In this document: one piece after another, positions 52,433 through 61,726 of the stretch | How the letters are laid out: the number at the start of each line of letters is the position of its first letter | Position numbering within the stretch: the stretch's first letter is position 1 | From: Succinivibrionaceae bacterium | GTDB taxonomy: Bacteria; Pseudomonadota; Gammaproteobacteria; Enterobacterales; Succinivibrionaceae | Direction of reading: 5' to 3' | DNA length: 64,000 nt | NCBI GenBank assembly: GCA_019420905.1 | Contig: JAHZGH010000009.1 | Coordinates: 186,001 to 250,000 of the forward strand | Program-made: the position numbers and the translations under genes | The notes under the pieces: model-generated | The model's database searches: none | Told to the model about the DNA's origin: nothing | Seen by the model: only the letters and a program-made list of their open reading frames with translations

Positions 52433-53764
52433 TTACTCCTCGTTTAGTTTACAATCAAGAGTACAGGCCTGACTTACCGTAACAAATGAGCCCATAATGA
52501 TGATCTCATCATCCACTTGAGCTTTAGCTCTTACATCCCTAAGAGCTGTTTGCACTTTATCATAACCATGAATTTTTTCAGAATTTATTCCAAATGACAA
52601 TAAAGTGTTTTTTAATCTTAAATAGCTCTCTCCTCGCTCTGTAGGCAAGGAAGCTACATAAAACTCATCAAAACAAGTATTGACAATCTTTAAAACACTC
52701 TCGATATCTTTATCTTTAAGCATTCCTATAAGCGCAAAGCGCTTCCCTTTCAAGGGACGCTTATGTAAAACCTCAGACAAATGCGCTGCAGCCGGAGGAT
52801 TATGTGCCACATCAATATAAATATCTGGCTTTGAAGCTATAAGCTGCATACGCCCAGGCAAATAAGTTTGCTCTAATGCGTCATTTAAAACATCTAAAGA
52901 CAAAGGTCTTTTTATTTTACCAGCGCTTTTATCTCTAAAATTAGCAGCAAAAATTTCTGCACATTTTATCGCAGCGGCTACACAGCACTCCGGAACCTTA
53001 GGAGCACTTAAAGTTAATTCAGTATAATTCCGTTTATTAAAATAATGCGTCTTTGCATCAAAAACAGCATCAAAGTCCTGGGTTTGCACATAAAGCTTAG
53101 CATTTTTACTGTAAGCGGCATCTTTCACTACATCTAAAGCTTCTTTATCTAAAACTCCTGTGATGCAATAGCTGTTTTTCTTAATAATACCGGCCTTTTC
53201 AAAAGCAATCTTTGCAACGGTATCGCCTAGGATTTTCGTATGATCAAGTCCTATAGAAGTGATGATCGCAATATCCGCATCCAAAACATTTACCGCATCT
53301 AAACGACCTCCTAGACCGATTTCAAGAACCATAACGTCTACTTGAGCTTTAGAAAAACACAAAAAAGCAGCTAACGTAGTATATTCAAAATATGTTAACT
53401 CTGTTTCTGTTTTTTTTGCGGCAGCATACACCTCAGAAAAAGCATCTGCTAAAAGATCCGAAGCTACAGGCTGCCCGTCAATAACCACGCGCTCATTAAA
53501 CTGCCACAGATGAGGAGAGGTATAAAGTCCTGTCTTAAGACCAAGATTCTTTAAAATTGCGCAGGATAAAGCAGCCGTAGATCCTTTGCCGTTAGTGCCG
53601 GCAACTTCAATAATGCAGGTCTTTGAAAAGTCTAACTTTAGATGCTTTAAAACTTTTTTGACTCTAGATAGTCCTAACTCAATATGACATGGGTTAAGAC
53701 TTTGAATATAGTCAAGCCAGGTTTGCAGTGAACCTGGCTTGGATAAATTGAGAGTTTCACTCAT
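52433..53764 (-). CDS. folC: Bifunctional folylpolyglutamate / dihydrofolate synthase
   Basis: It adds glutamate to folates and makes dihydrofolate from dihydropteroate. The ATP loop VAGTNGKGSTAAL is near 54-66, SPHLWQFNERVVIDG near 82 contacts folate, and LEIGLGGRLDAVN near 147 is the second signature. The DVAHNPPAA motif near 315 belongs to the Mur-ligase C-domain. At 443 residues it is full length. It lies three bases after accD. Confidence 0.94.
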   Translation of the reverse strand: MSETLNLSKPGSLQTWLDYIQSLNPCHIELGLSRVKKVLKHLKLDFSKTCIIEVAGTNGKGSTAALSCAILKNLGLKTGLYTSPHLWQFNERVVIDGQPVASDLLADAFSEVYAAAKKTETELTYFEYTTLAAFLCFSKAQVDVMVLEIGLGGRLDAVNVLDADIAIITSIGLDHTKILGDTVAKIAFEKAGIIKKNSYCITGVLDKEALDVVKDAAYSKNAKLYVQTQDFDAVFDAKTHYFNKRNYTELTLSAPKVPECCVAAAIKCAEIFAANFRDKSAGKIKRPLSLDVLNDALEQTYLPGRMQLIASKPDIYIDVAHNPPAAAHLSEVLHKRPLKGKRFALIGMLKDKDIESVLKIVNTCFDEFYVASLPTERGESYLRLKNTLLSFGINSEKIHGYDKVQTALRDVRAKAQVDDEIIIMGSFVTVSQACTLDCKLNEE

Positions 53765-53767
53765 AAA

Positions 53768-54703
53768 TTAAATCTTTACCGTTGCACTCTTAGTTTTTTT
53801 AGATTTAGTACCTTCGGTACGAATTTCAGCTAAAAGAGTATCTGGATTGGGCTTGTTTAATAAAATTGCCACTATGGAAGCTAATTCATCACGCATATTT
53901 TTGCGTTCGATAATCATATCAATAGCTCCCTTCTCTCTCAGAAACTCTGCATGCTGGAATCCTTCTGGCAAGGTCTCTCTGACAGTCTGCTCAATAACGC
54001 GCGGACCGGCAAAACCGATTAAAGCGCCCGGCTCCGCTACATTAATATCGCCTAACATTGCTAAAGAAGCACTGACGCCACCCATAGTAGGATCAGACAT
54101 AACAGAAATAAAAGGTAAAGAAGCATTTGCCAAACGAGATAAGGTAGCTGATGTCTTTGCCATCTGCATCAATGAGAATAAAGACTCCTGCATGCGGGCT
54201 CCTCCTGAGGTAGAGAAGCAGATTAAAGCTCGACGCTCTTTAATGCAGGCATCTACAGCAGCGCAAAAACGTGCTCCTACAACAGAGCCCATAGAACCGC
54301 CCATAAAAGAAAATTCAAAAGCGCACGCTACGACAGGCAAACCTTTTAAAAATCCCTTCATAACTACTAAGGCATCCTTTTCGCCAGTAGCTTTTTGCGC
54401 AGCGGAAAGACGATCTTTGTATTTTTTCAAATCTTTAAATTTTAGGATGTCTTTAGGCTCCAGCTCCTGAGCAATCTCGACACGGCCTTCCTTATCTAAG
54501 AACGAATCAAGACGAGTACGGGCACCAATACGCATATGATGACCACATTTAGGGCAGACGTTGAGATTGCGTTCTAACTCCGCACGATACAACACCTGCT
54601 CGCAAGAGGTGCACTTAGTCCATACACCTTCAGGAATTTCATGACGACTTGCAGAATTACTGTTACCTACAGTTTTCTTTAAAATATTTTCAAACCAGCT
54701 CAT
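53768..54703 (-). CDS. accD: Acetyl-CoA carboxylase carboxyltransferase subunit beta
   Basis: Half of the carboxyltransferase making malonyl-CoA. The zinc ribbon CTSCEQVLYRAEL...CPKCGHHMR is at about 32-60, and the crotonase-like core includes FSTSGGARMQES near 162, PTMGGVSASLA near 208 and GFAGPRVIEQT near 234. The 311 residues are normal. It leads the accD-folC-dedD unit. Confidence 0.95.
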   Translation of the reverse strand: MSWFENILKKTVGNSNSASRHEIPEGVWTKCTSCEQVLYRAELERNLNVCPKCGHHMRIGARTRLDSFLDKEGRVEIAQELEPKDILKFKDLKKYKDRLSAAQKATGEKDALVVMKGFLKGLPVVACAFEFSFMGGSMGSVVGARFCAAVDACIKERRALICFSTSGGARMQESLFSLMQMAKTSATLSRLANASLPFISVMSDPTMGGVSASLAMLGDINVAEPGALIGFAGPRVIEQTVRETLPEGFQHAEFLREKGAIDMIIERKNMRDELASIVAILLNKPNPDTLLAEIRTEGTKSKKTKSATVKI

Positions 54704-54783
54704 ATAAACCTTTATGATCGAACGGAGACAAAAAAGCTTGCTCTAATGCCAAATTATAGCGCCTTTACATCAAAACACAAAAT

Positions 54784-55302
54784 TTACAGAAGATCTCTTG
54801 CCTTTGCTCTATTGATAATTTCAATAAAAGCCTCTAAAGCATCTTTAGTGGTGTTATCTCCTAAAGCCATTACATCTTCTTTATTTAAAAACATAACGCC
54901 GGAAACTTCCTCTTTTTGTCTTGATGTAATCACGTCTCCCTTAGCAAAATACAGATACGCATATAAAAAGTGCTTGCCGTCGGCATAAATCAATTTCTTT
55001 GTGCCTAAGAATTCAAAAATGATATTGTCATGATCTGCATCAATGCCAACCTCTTCCAAAAGCTCGCGCTTGCTTCCCTCTAAAATATCTTCTCCATGCT
55101 GCAGGACACCGCCGATACAGACATCAAGCTTGCCAGGAGCGTAATCCTTAGAGAGGGTTCTGACCTCTACTAAAAAACGATCCTGCCTGTCACAGTAGGC
55201 AATATAGCAGGCTCTGTGAGCTAATAAGCCCTGACGCATTTGCGCTCTTGAGACAGTATCGACAATCTCATTATCATCATTGACAATATCTACTAATTCC
55301 AT
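54784..55302 (-). CDS. Nudix hydrolase of the YfcD type
   Basis: A 172-residue Nudix protein close to E. coli YfcD. The opening VDIVNDDNEIVDTVSRAQMR is typical of the isopentenyl-diphosphate isomerase-like branch, and the Nudix box GGVLQHGEDILEGSKRELLEEVGI is near 64-87. The substrate is unknown. It is followed by accD on the same strand with an 80-base gap. Confidence 0.83.
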   Translation of the reverse strand: MELVDIVNDDNEIVDTVSRAQMRQGLLAHRACYIAYCDRQDRFLVEVRTLSKDYAPGKLDVCIGGVLQHGEDILEGSKRELLEEVGIDADHDNIIFEFLGTKKLIYADGKHFLYAYLYFAKGDVITSRQKEEVSGVMFLNKEDVMALGDNTTKDALEAFIEIINRAKARDLL

Positions 55303-55313
55303 AACTACTCTCT

Positions 55314-55517
55314 TTAATAATGCGGCGGAGGCACTTCTTCGCTTTGCGGTCTTACAGCGTAAGGATCTCCTACCTTAGAATAAAGGATCTTAAATTGAAG
55401 CTTAAGCTGCTCAATTTGCGTTATAGCTGCGGACAGCTCTGTCCCTAAACGCTCGACCTCATCCTCAAGCCAGGCATTTTTTTCTTCTAAAGCCGTAATA
55501 CGTTCATCATTGCTCAT
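55314..55517 (-). CDS. slyX: SlyX family protein
   Basis: A 67-residue coiled-coil protein of unknown function. MSNDERITALEEKNAWLEDEVERL followed by a heptad pattern and a proline-rich end (EEVPPPHY) is the SlyX plan. The frame opens at 55541, but ATG at 55517 follows AAGGAG by five bases. Confidence 0.85.
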   Translation of the reverse strand: MSNDERITALEEKNAWLEDEVERLGTELSAAITQIEQLKLQFKILYSKVGDPYAVRPQSEEVPPPHY

Positions 55518-55671
55518 AAAATCTCCTTTTAAAGAGATCAATTTTAACAGAATGGACTCAACAAAAAATTATAAAAACAAAGCTTTTTACAGTAAATATT
55601 TTTTTGGGGGCAGGCTGCGAATTTTAGATTAAATCAAATAAAAAATTGATAAAAATTACTTATTCTCATAA

Positions 55672-55704
55672 AAAATAAGGCAGCGATATACACCTATCAC
55701 TGCC
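55672..55704 (-). terminator. Terminator of the hexonate operon
   Basis: On the - strand GGCAGTGATA pairs with TATCGCTGCC (one G-U) across six bases and is followed by TTATTTTTTA, about 40 bases after the uxaA stop. Confidence 0.87.
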
Positions 55705-55743
55705 AAAATCAGGCAATCCTAAAACACTATTTTCAGTTTAACT

Positions 55744-57228
55744 CTATAAAGTTACACCATCCTTCCAAATTAAAAGCTCGTGAAAGCCGCGTTTTTCCGA
55801 CACAGTCTTCTTGCCTGAAGCTACAGCAATAATATAATCTAAAAGCTCCAAGGCCAATTCATCAAAATCGCGTCCATTTACGATAGATCCTGCATCAAAG
55901 TCGATCCAATTGCCGCCCTTGCGCTTATAAAGATCACTGTTAGTAGAAATCTTTACAGTCGGAATTACGGTTGCAAACGGAGTTCCGCGTCCTGTTGAAA
56001 ATAAAATAAGATCTGTTCCGGCTGCAGCCAAAGCTGAGCAGGAAACTCCGTCCGAACCAGGTCCCTGCAATAAATTTAAGCCTGCAGCTTCAATGCTGTC
56101 GCCATATTTGATGACACCCATAACCTCGGACTTGCCGCCCTTTTGTACGCACCCTAAAGATTTATCCTCTAATGTCGTAATGCCTCCTGCCTTATTGCCC
56201 GGGGAAGGATTTTCTGAAACTGTTTCGCCATGAGATTCAAAATAATGCTTAAAATTATTTATAAGACTTACAGTTTTTGTAAAAATCTCCTCATTGTGCG
56301 CCCGATTCATAAGCAGCTGCTCGGCACCAAACATTTCCGGAACCTCTGTCATTACCGATGTTCCTCCAGCAGCCACAACAAGGTCACTGACTCTGCCGAT
56401 GAGAGGATTTGCTGTTATTCCAGACAAGCCATCCGAACCTCCGCACTTAAGGCCGATACGCAATTTGCTTAAAGGCACTGTGCTACGTCGGCAGTCTTCT
56501 GCTTGCGCTAAGCACTCATCAATTAAGGCATATCCTTTATCAAGCTCATCCTCAACATCCTGAGTATTTAAAAAATGCAGACGCTTATCATCTAAATTTA
56601 AATACTGTTTAAATACCTCAATATTGGTATTCTCACAGCCTAAGCCTAGGATTAATACGGAGCCGGCATTTTGATGGCGCGATAAAGCAGCTAAAACCTT
56701 TCTGGTAGTTTCCTGATCCTCCCCCATCTGTGAGCAGCCAAACGGATGGCATAATGCAATGGCCCCATCAACATGAGGAAAATCTGAAAGCTTTTCACAA
56801 GCATATTGCTCAAGCTCACGAGCAATTTGATTGACGCAAAAAACTGTTGGGATAATCCATAGTTCATTGCGAATGCCAACCTTGCCATCCTCCCGGACAA
56901 AGCCTTCGAAAGTACGCTCTACATGCTTAAGCTTAGGAAGAGGCTGCTTGTTATAAGAGTAACTGCCTGCTCCTGACAAATTAGTGCGCACATTATGAGT
57001 ATGAACATGCTGCCCTTTTTTGATATCTGCACTAGCTTTACCTATAGGATAGCCATATTTAATAATAGGATCGCCATTTTTGATATCACAAAGAGCAAAC
57101 TTATGTCCGCGCGGAATGTCATCCGTTACAGTCACCAATCCTTGCGGCAACGAAACCTCAGTCCCCTTTGGAATAGCCTCCAAGGCCACTGCAACAATAT
57201 CTTCATTATTGATAATAACAGCCTGCAT
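55744..57228 (-). CDS. uxaA: Altronate dehydratase UxaA
   Basis: It dehydrates D-altronate to 2-keto-3-deoxygluconate. The SAF domain occupies the first 95 residues and the UxaA/GarD core the rest, with GFVREDGKVGIRNELWIIPTVFCVNQ near 110, HPFGCSQMGED near 161 and LKCGGSDGLSGITANPL near 260. The 494 residues match UxaA. It starts on the stop codon of uxaB (TAATG), so the two are coupled. No kdgK or eda is in the window to continue the pathway. Confidence 0.93.
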   Translation of the reverse strand: MQAVIINNEDIVAVALEAIPKGTEVSLPQGLVTVTDDIPRGHKFALCDIKNGDPIIKYGYPIGKASADIKKGQHVHTHNVRTNLSGAGSYSYNKQPLPKLKHVERTFEGFVREDGKVGIRNELWIIPTVFCVNQIARELEQYACEKLSDFPHVDGAIALCHPFGCSQMGEDQETTRKVLAALSRHQNAGSVLILGLGCENTNIEVFKQYLNLDDKRLHFLNTQDVEDELDKGYALIDECLAQAEDCRRSTVPLSKLRIGLKCGGSDGLSGITANPLIGRVSDLVVAAGGTSVMTEVPEMFGAEQLLMNRAHNEEIFTKTVSLINNFKHYFESHGETVSENPSPGNKAGGITTLEDKSLGCVQKGGKSEVMGVIKYGDSIEAAGLNLLQGPGSDGVSCSALAAAGTDLILFSTGRGTPFATVIPTVKISTNSDLYKRKGGNWIDFDAGSIVNGRDFDELALELLDYIIAVASGKKTVSEKRGFHELLIWKDGVTL

Positions 57229-58736
57229 TATGCATGCTCCTGTAAATCAAGCATAGTTGCCTCAACACCGTCTGAAATCACAGCGTGCGTTAGTTTGGCA
57301 ATCAATGCGGTTAAATCAAAATCTGAAGACAAATCTCGTCCCCAAAGCTTGGTGTCTGATAAAACCGACTTAACAGTCAATAAAGCAGTAGCCTCCGTCT
57401 TATTATAAACAGCCCAAGCTCTGCTTAAGGCTTCAACGGCATAAGCATCATCAACAAATTCGCCGCTCTTGCCTTCTGCACGATTTACAACAACCGGTAC
57501 GGTATTATTAGCATTTTTATAAAGTGCGATATAAGCGGCAAAGGCAAAGCACAATTTAACAGGAAGCTTTCCTTTAGATCTGGCATCTAAAATAGTAGGC
57601 AAAACTCTGGATTTCATTTTAGAGGTACAGTTCATTAAGATAGAAGCTAACTGATGATGCATTGACGGATCTAAGAAACGATTGACGACATCATTAGCAA
57701 AGGATGTTAGCATTTGCTTATCTAGATTGACTGCAGGAATAATCTCATCATAGATAATTGAGCGAGCAAACTGTCCTGTAACCTTATCAGTCATCATCTG
57801 ATCGACAGTATCCAAGCCCTTTAGAAAGGCTGCCGGGACATTTGATGTATGAGCTCCATTCAAAATTCTGACCTTGCGCAAACGGTAAGGAGTGATATCA
57901 GAAGCAACCACTACATTAAGCCCAGCTTTTTCAAAAGGCAGTAACTCAGATACGGATGAATTACCTTCAATTGCGAGAAAATGGAACATTTCACCGCAAG
58001 TCATAAGCTCATCGACATAACCTAATTTATCTTCATACTCCTGCTGATTTGCTGTAGGAAAGCCTGAAACTACTCGATCAACTAAAGTATTTAAAAAAGT
58101 ACAGTCTTCCTCGATATAAGCCCTAAACTCATCTTCTAATTTCCAATCGGCTATATGCTGCAGAACAATAGCCTTAAGCTTGCTGCCGTTATCATCCAAT
58201 AACTCGCAAGGCATAATGATTACGCCACTTTGACAAGCACATTCTGAGCCTTTAAAAGCCTTAAAGCGCTCATACAAAAGAGCAGTTAGCTTAGCCGGAT
58301 AAGATGATGGCGCACTTTTACCAAGCCCGTCTTCCTTTACATAAGTAACGCCTGCCTCGGTAGTATTAGAGAAAATAAACTTGATATTCTTATCGCAAGC
58401 GGCTTCCTTAAGCTTTGCCCACTGCTCATCATCATAAGGATTTAAACAATCGGCAATAGTATTTACTATATCAATTACCTCTTTTTCCTTACCATCCACA
58501 ATACCATGTAAAATAGTGGTATATAAGCCATTTTGCTTAGCTAATTTAGGCTGAACACGTCCGCGCGGGGTCGGCTGTACTGCTAAAACACGGCCATTAA
58601 ATAGATTTTGCTGATTAAGTTTATAAAGCATCCAATCCAAAAAACCACGAAGGAAATTGCCTTCGCCAAATTGAATTGCTCTTATGGGCAGATTGCTTTT
58701 TGCCTGCGGTTTTAATTCTAAATTTAAATTCTGCAT
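57228..58736 (-). CDS. uxaB: Tagaturonate reductase UxaB
   Basis: An NADH-dependent mannitol dehydrogenase-family enzyme converting D-tagaturonate to D-altronate. IRAIQFGEGNFLRGFLDWML near 19-38 is the cofactor-binding start used by UxaB, and VVASDITPYRLRKVRILNGAHT near 275 holds the catalytic Lys and Asn region. At 502 residues it fits UxaB rather than fructuronate reductase UxuB, and pairing with uxaA agrees. Confidence 0.9.
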   Translation of the reverse strand: MQNLNLELKPQAKSNLPIRAIQFGEGNFLRGFLDWMLYKLNQQNLFNGRVLAVQPTPRGRVQPKLAKQNGLYTTILHGIVDGKEKEVIDIVNTIADCLNPYDDEQWAKLKEAACDKNIKFIFSNTTEAGVTYVKEDGLGKSAPSSYPAKLTALLYERFKAFKGSECACQSGVIIMPCELLDDNGSKLKAIVLQHIADWKLEDEFRAYIEEDCTFLNTLVDRVVSGFPTANQQEYEDKLGYVDELMTCGEMFHFLAIEGNSSVSELLPFEKAGLNVVVASDITPYRLRKVRILNGAHTSNVPAAFLKGLDTVDQMMTDKVTGQFARSIIYDEIIPAVNLDKQMLTSFANDVVNRFLDPSMHHQLASILMNCTSKMKSRVLPTILDARSKGKLPVKLCFAFAAYIALYKNANNTVPVVVNRAEGKSGEFVDDAYAVEALSRAWAVYNKTEATALLTVKSVLSDTKLWGRDLSSDFDLTALIAKLTHAVISDGVEATMLDLQEHA

Positions 58737-58774
58737 TTTTGTGATCCTGAGGATTGATAATCGTTATAAACAAA

Positions 58775-58806
58775 GCCTTAGGTCAAATTAATATCCGGCC
58801 TAAGGC
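58775..58806 (-). other. Hairpin between the dehydrogenase gene and uxaB
   Basis: GCCTTAGG and CCTAAGGC pair perfectly around a 16-base loop in the 85-base gap. Only CTTTGTTT follows on the - strand, so it is more likely an mRNA processing or attenuation structure than a full terminator. Confidence 0.5.
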
Positions 58807-58821
58807 AAATTATACTATTTA

Positions 58822-59853
58822 CTATGCTTCGAAATTGATCTCTACCTTCAACATTTCATTACCGTGAGCTGCAAAGTCAGCAAAAGCTTTAGCTGCATCA
58901 TTGAAGCTGTAAGTATTGGTAATAACTTTCTCTAAAGGAACGTCTCCGCCCTTAACTAAATCAATAAGATTCAAAAAGTCCTGCTTTAGAGCGTTACGAG
59001 AGCCGCAGACATGAAGCTCTTTTTTCTGCAATAAAGTAAAATTGAAGTCAAGATTCTTCTTACCAACGCCGATCAAAACTACTCGTCCAGCAAAGGCACA
59101 GGCATCAATAGCATTTTGGAAAGTTGCAGGCAGGCCTACAGCTTCAATACACACATCAAAGCCATGTCCATTTGTAGCCTCCATGCATTTTGCAACAAAG
59201 CTTTCGCCCTCGTTTAAAATAGTACCGGCAAAATTAAACTGCTCTTGAGCATAATCAAGCTTCTTCTTAGCAACGTCAGCAATATAAACATTCGCTCCCT
59301 GAGACTTTGCAGCTACTGCAGCTAAAGTTCCGATCGTACCTGCTCCAATAACCAGAACATTTTCTCCTTTAGAGCAGCGGCCTTGAGTTACAGCGCCGTG
59401 ATAGCTGATGCAGAACGGCTCAATTGCGGCTAAAACTGCAGGAGATAAGCCCTTGCCATCGTAAATGCGCTCAAAAGGCATTGTAATGTATTCGCTAAAA
59501 GCACCGTCTCTCTGAGCTCCTAAAGTTTCATTATGTTCACAGCAATTTACATGACCTCTTTGACATGAATAGCACTTGCCACAATTAAAATACGGATTGC
59601 AGGTAACGATCATGCCTTCCTTTAAGCCGTATGCGCTAGCATCGCCGTTGAGCTTTTCAATGCGAGCTGAAAACTCATGCCCAGGAATTCTTGGATATGA
59701 AGCATAGGCAAAGGTTCCTCTGTAAGTGCCTAAATCAGAACCGCAGATACCTCCGCGCAGCACCTTCAATAAGGCCTCGCCCTCTTTAGGCTCTGGCATA
59801 GGAGTTTCAATAATTTCAACTTTATTCGGCTCTGGAATAATAATAGTTTTCAT
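58822..59853 (-). CDS. Zinc-dependent sugar-acid dehydrogenase, LgoD/RspB-like
   Basis: A medium-chain alcohol dehydrogenase of 343 residues. GGICGSDLGTYRG near 35 supplies the catalytic zinc Cys, GHEFSARIE follows, and CNPYFNCGKCYSCQRGHVNC near 82-101 binds the structural zinc. GAGTIGTLAAVAA near 166 is the NAD site. GSRNALKQDF near 280 recalls LgoD (YjjN), which oxidises L-galactonate to D-tagaturonate, the substrate of the UxaB encoded next; this makes L-galactonate a good but unproven guess. ATG at 59853 has GAGGA seven bases upstream; the open frame starts at 59877. Confidence 0.82.
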   Translation of the reverse strand: MKTIIIPEPNKVEIIETPMPEPKEGEALLKVLRGGICGSDLGTYRGTFAYASYPRIPGHEFSARIEKLNGDASAYGLKEGMIVTCNPYFNCGKCYSCQRGHVNCCEHNETLGAQRDGAFSEYITMPFERIYDGKGLSPAVLAAIEPFCISYHGAVTQGRCSKGENVLVIGAGTIGTLAAVAAKSQGANVYIADVAKKKLDYAQEQFNFAGTILNEGESFVAKCMEATNGHGFDVCIEAVGLPATFQNAIDACAFAGRVVLIGVGKKNLDFNFTLLQKKELHVCGSRNALKQDFLNLIDLVKGGDVPLEKVITNTYSFNDAAKAFADFAAHGNEMLKVEINFEA

Positions 59854-59878
59854 ATTTATATCCTCAAAATCTTTCAAA

Positions 59879-61165
59879 TTAGTAAATCAAGTTCACAAGA
59901 CCTGTTGAGAGCGATGGCACAAAGGTCAAAAGCAACAAACAGGCTACAAGTAAGACATAGAATGGAACTGCTTCCTTAATAAAGGTGCCCATAGGAACCT
60001 TGGTAATGGAGCAGGTTACGAACATTAAAGTTCCCATAGGAGGAGACAAAGCACCCAAAGCGAAGTTGAAAATTACAACCATGGCAAAGTGGATCTCGTC
60101 TAAACCAAAATGCTTAGCTAACGGTACTAATAATGGAACTAAGATGATCATGGCTGCGTTGCCTTCAATAAACATGCCTATTATGAGCAAGAAGACGTTG
60201 ACGCATAACAAGAACAATAGCTTGTTATCCATGTAATCAATAAAAAGATTGGTAAAGAACTGAGGTACACTTTCTTTAGTTAAGACCCAGGCAAAGGCTG
60301 AAGCTGCAGCAACAATCAGCATAATTGCCCCTGATGTCAGTACAGTCTCCTTTAAGCCTTCTAATATGTTCTTAAAGGTCATTTCCTTATAAATTAACCC
60401 CAAGAGCAAAGAGTATACGATGGCTACGGAACCGGCCTCAGTTGGAGTAAAAGCACCGATGCGAATGCCGCCGATAATAATTACCGGTAAGCACAAAGGC
60501 AAAAAGGCTCCCTGGAAAGTTTTAACCACACGCTTAAAAGAAGTATCAACTTTCACAGGACTTCTGTAATTGCGCTTGTAGGACACAACGCTCACCAGCA
60601 TCATTAAAGCAACGCACAAAAGCAAGCCTGGACCAATACCCGCAATAAAAAGCTTGCCAATTGAAACATTAGCGATGGAGCCATAAACAATCATGGCTAT
60701 TCCCGGCGGAATTAAAGGAGTAATAATTGCTGAAGTTGCTACTAATACAGATCCAAAAGCACGAGAAAAACCTCTGCGCTCCATTTCAGGAACTAACATC
60801 TTAGCTTCCATAGCAGCGTCCGCTAGGTTGGATCCTGATAATCCGCCCATCAAGGTAGCAACTAAAACAGTTACGTGACCAATACCTCCTATAACATTGC
60901 CGACTAAGGATTCACAAAAGTCTATAATGCGCTTAGTCACACCGGTATAATTCATGAAAACACCGGCGCAAACAAAGAAAGGAATAGCTAATAAAGCCAT
61001 ATTCTGCGAGCCGGAAATAAAACGCTGCGCAAAAACTACCGATTTTAATTCCGGATGCAGTATGAAGTATGTAGATGCTGCGCCTAGGATGGCAACAAAC
61101 ACAGGCATCTTCATAAACAGAAATACAAGTAAAAGAATACAGCTTAAGCCTACAGCAAAATCCAT
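59879..61165 (-). CDS. TRAP transporter large permease, DctM type
   Basis: A 428-residue membrane protein with about twelve helices that carries the translocation path of a sodium-driven TRAP importer. GGLSGSNLADAAMEAKMLVPEMERRGF near 110 and PLIPPGIAMIVYG near 150 are DctM signatures, along with GALSPPMGTLMFV near 375. It begins two bases after the small subunit stop. The substrate is probably a hexonate or related sugar acid given the downstream genes. Confidence 0.92.
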   Translation of the reverse strand: MDFAVGLSCILLLVFLFMKMPVFVAILGAASTYFILHPELKSVVFAQRFISGSQNMALLAIPFFVCAGVFMNYTGVTKRIIDFCESLVGNVIGGIGHVTVLVATLMGGLSGSNLADAAMEAKMLVPEMERRGFSRAFGSVLVATSAIITPLIPPGIAMIVYGSIANVSIGKLFIAGIGPGLLLCVALMMLVSVVSYKRNYRSPVKVDTSFKRVVKTFQGAFLPLCLPVIIIGGIRIGAFTPTEAGSVAIVYSLLLGLIYKEMTFKNILEGLKETVLTSGAIMLIVAAASAFAWVLTKESVPQFFTNLFIDYMDNKLLFLLCVNVFLLIIGMFIEGNAAMIILVPLLVPLAKHFGLDEIHFAMVVIFNFALGALSPPMGTLMFVTCSITKVPMGTFIKEAVPFYVLLVACLLLLTFVPSLSTGLVNLIY

Positions 61166-61167
61166 AA

Positions 61168-61659
61168 TTATTTCTCCTCGCTGTCAGAACTCTTCTTTCC
61201 AAAGAATTTCTGATAATGGGCACTAGTTGTACACAAAATCATTACGGCACAGCCAATCGGCATAACTATATTGATAAACCAAAATGGAATATGCAGAATG
61301 TTAGTTTGCTTACCAATCTTCAGCATAAGAGGCATCATGGTCATGCCTAAATAAGTGACGTATCCTAAAATCAGAACGACTAAAATATAGTCAACTATTT
61401 CAATAATGCGCTTAAACTTGTCAGGCAAAGCATCAACTACAACTTCAATTGCTACATGTGATCCAAAACGGAAAGCAGCTCCTGCTCCCATAAAAGTCAT
61501 CCACAAAAAGCATAAAAGCTGTACTTCCTCAGCCCAAATTAATGGTGCAGAAAACAAATAACGCATAAACACGTTAGTAAAAGTAACCACTACTAGAATT
61601 GCAAGAGCTAAAGCGGCTATTAAAAGATCGAGATTTTTTAAGCTAAAAGCTGATTTCAT
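61168..61659 (-). CDS. TRAP transporter small permease, DctQ type
   Basis: A 163-residue four-helix membrane protein. FTNVFMRYLFSAPLIWAEEVQLLCFLWMTFMGA near 27-59 is the DctQ signature. It pairs with the DctM subunit encoded next. Confidence 0.9.
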   Translation of the reverse strand: MKSAFSLKNLDLLIAALALAILVVVTFTNVFMRYLFSAPLIWAEEVQLLCFLWMTFMGAGAAFRFGSHVAIEVVVDALPDKFKRIIEIVDYILVVLILGYVTYLGMTMMPLMLKIGKQTNILHIPFWFINIVMPIGCAVMILCTTSAHYQKFFGKKSSDSEEK

Positions 61660-61675
61660 AGACGTAATCTCTCTA

Positions 61676-61701
61676 AATCGCCCTGCCTAAACAGGGCGAT
61701 T
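61676..61701 (-). other. Hairpin between dctP and dctQ
   Basis: AATCGCCCTG and CAGGGCGATT form a perfect 10-bp stem with a 6-base loop in the gap after the binding-protein gene, without a T-run on the - strand. Such structures often raise binding-protein mRNA stability over that of the permeases. Confidence 0.7.
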
Positions 61702-61726
61702 ATATTTTCATAAAAATATCATTATG

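Noticed and set aside
53847..54470. A 207-residue frame antisense to accD
   Set aside because: accD is unambiguous on the opposite strand; long antisense frames are expected from its codon pattern.
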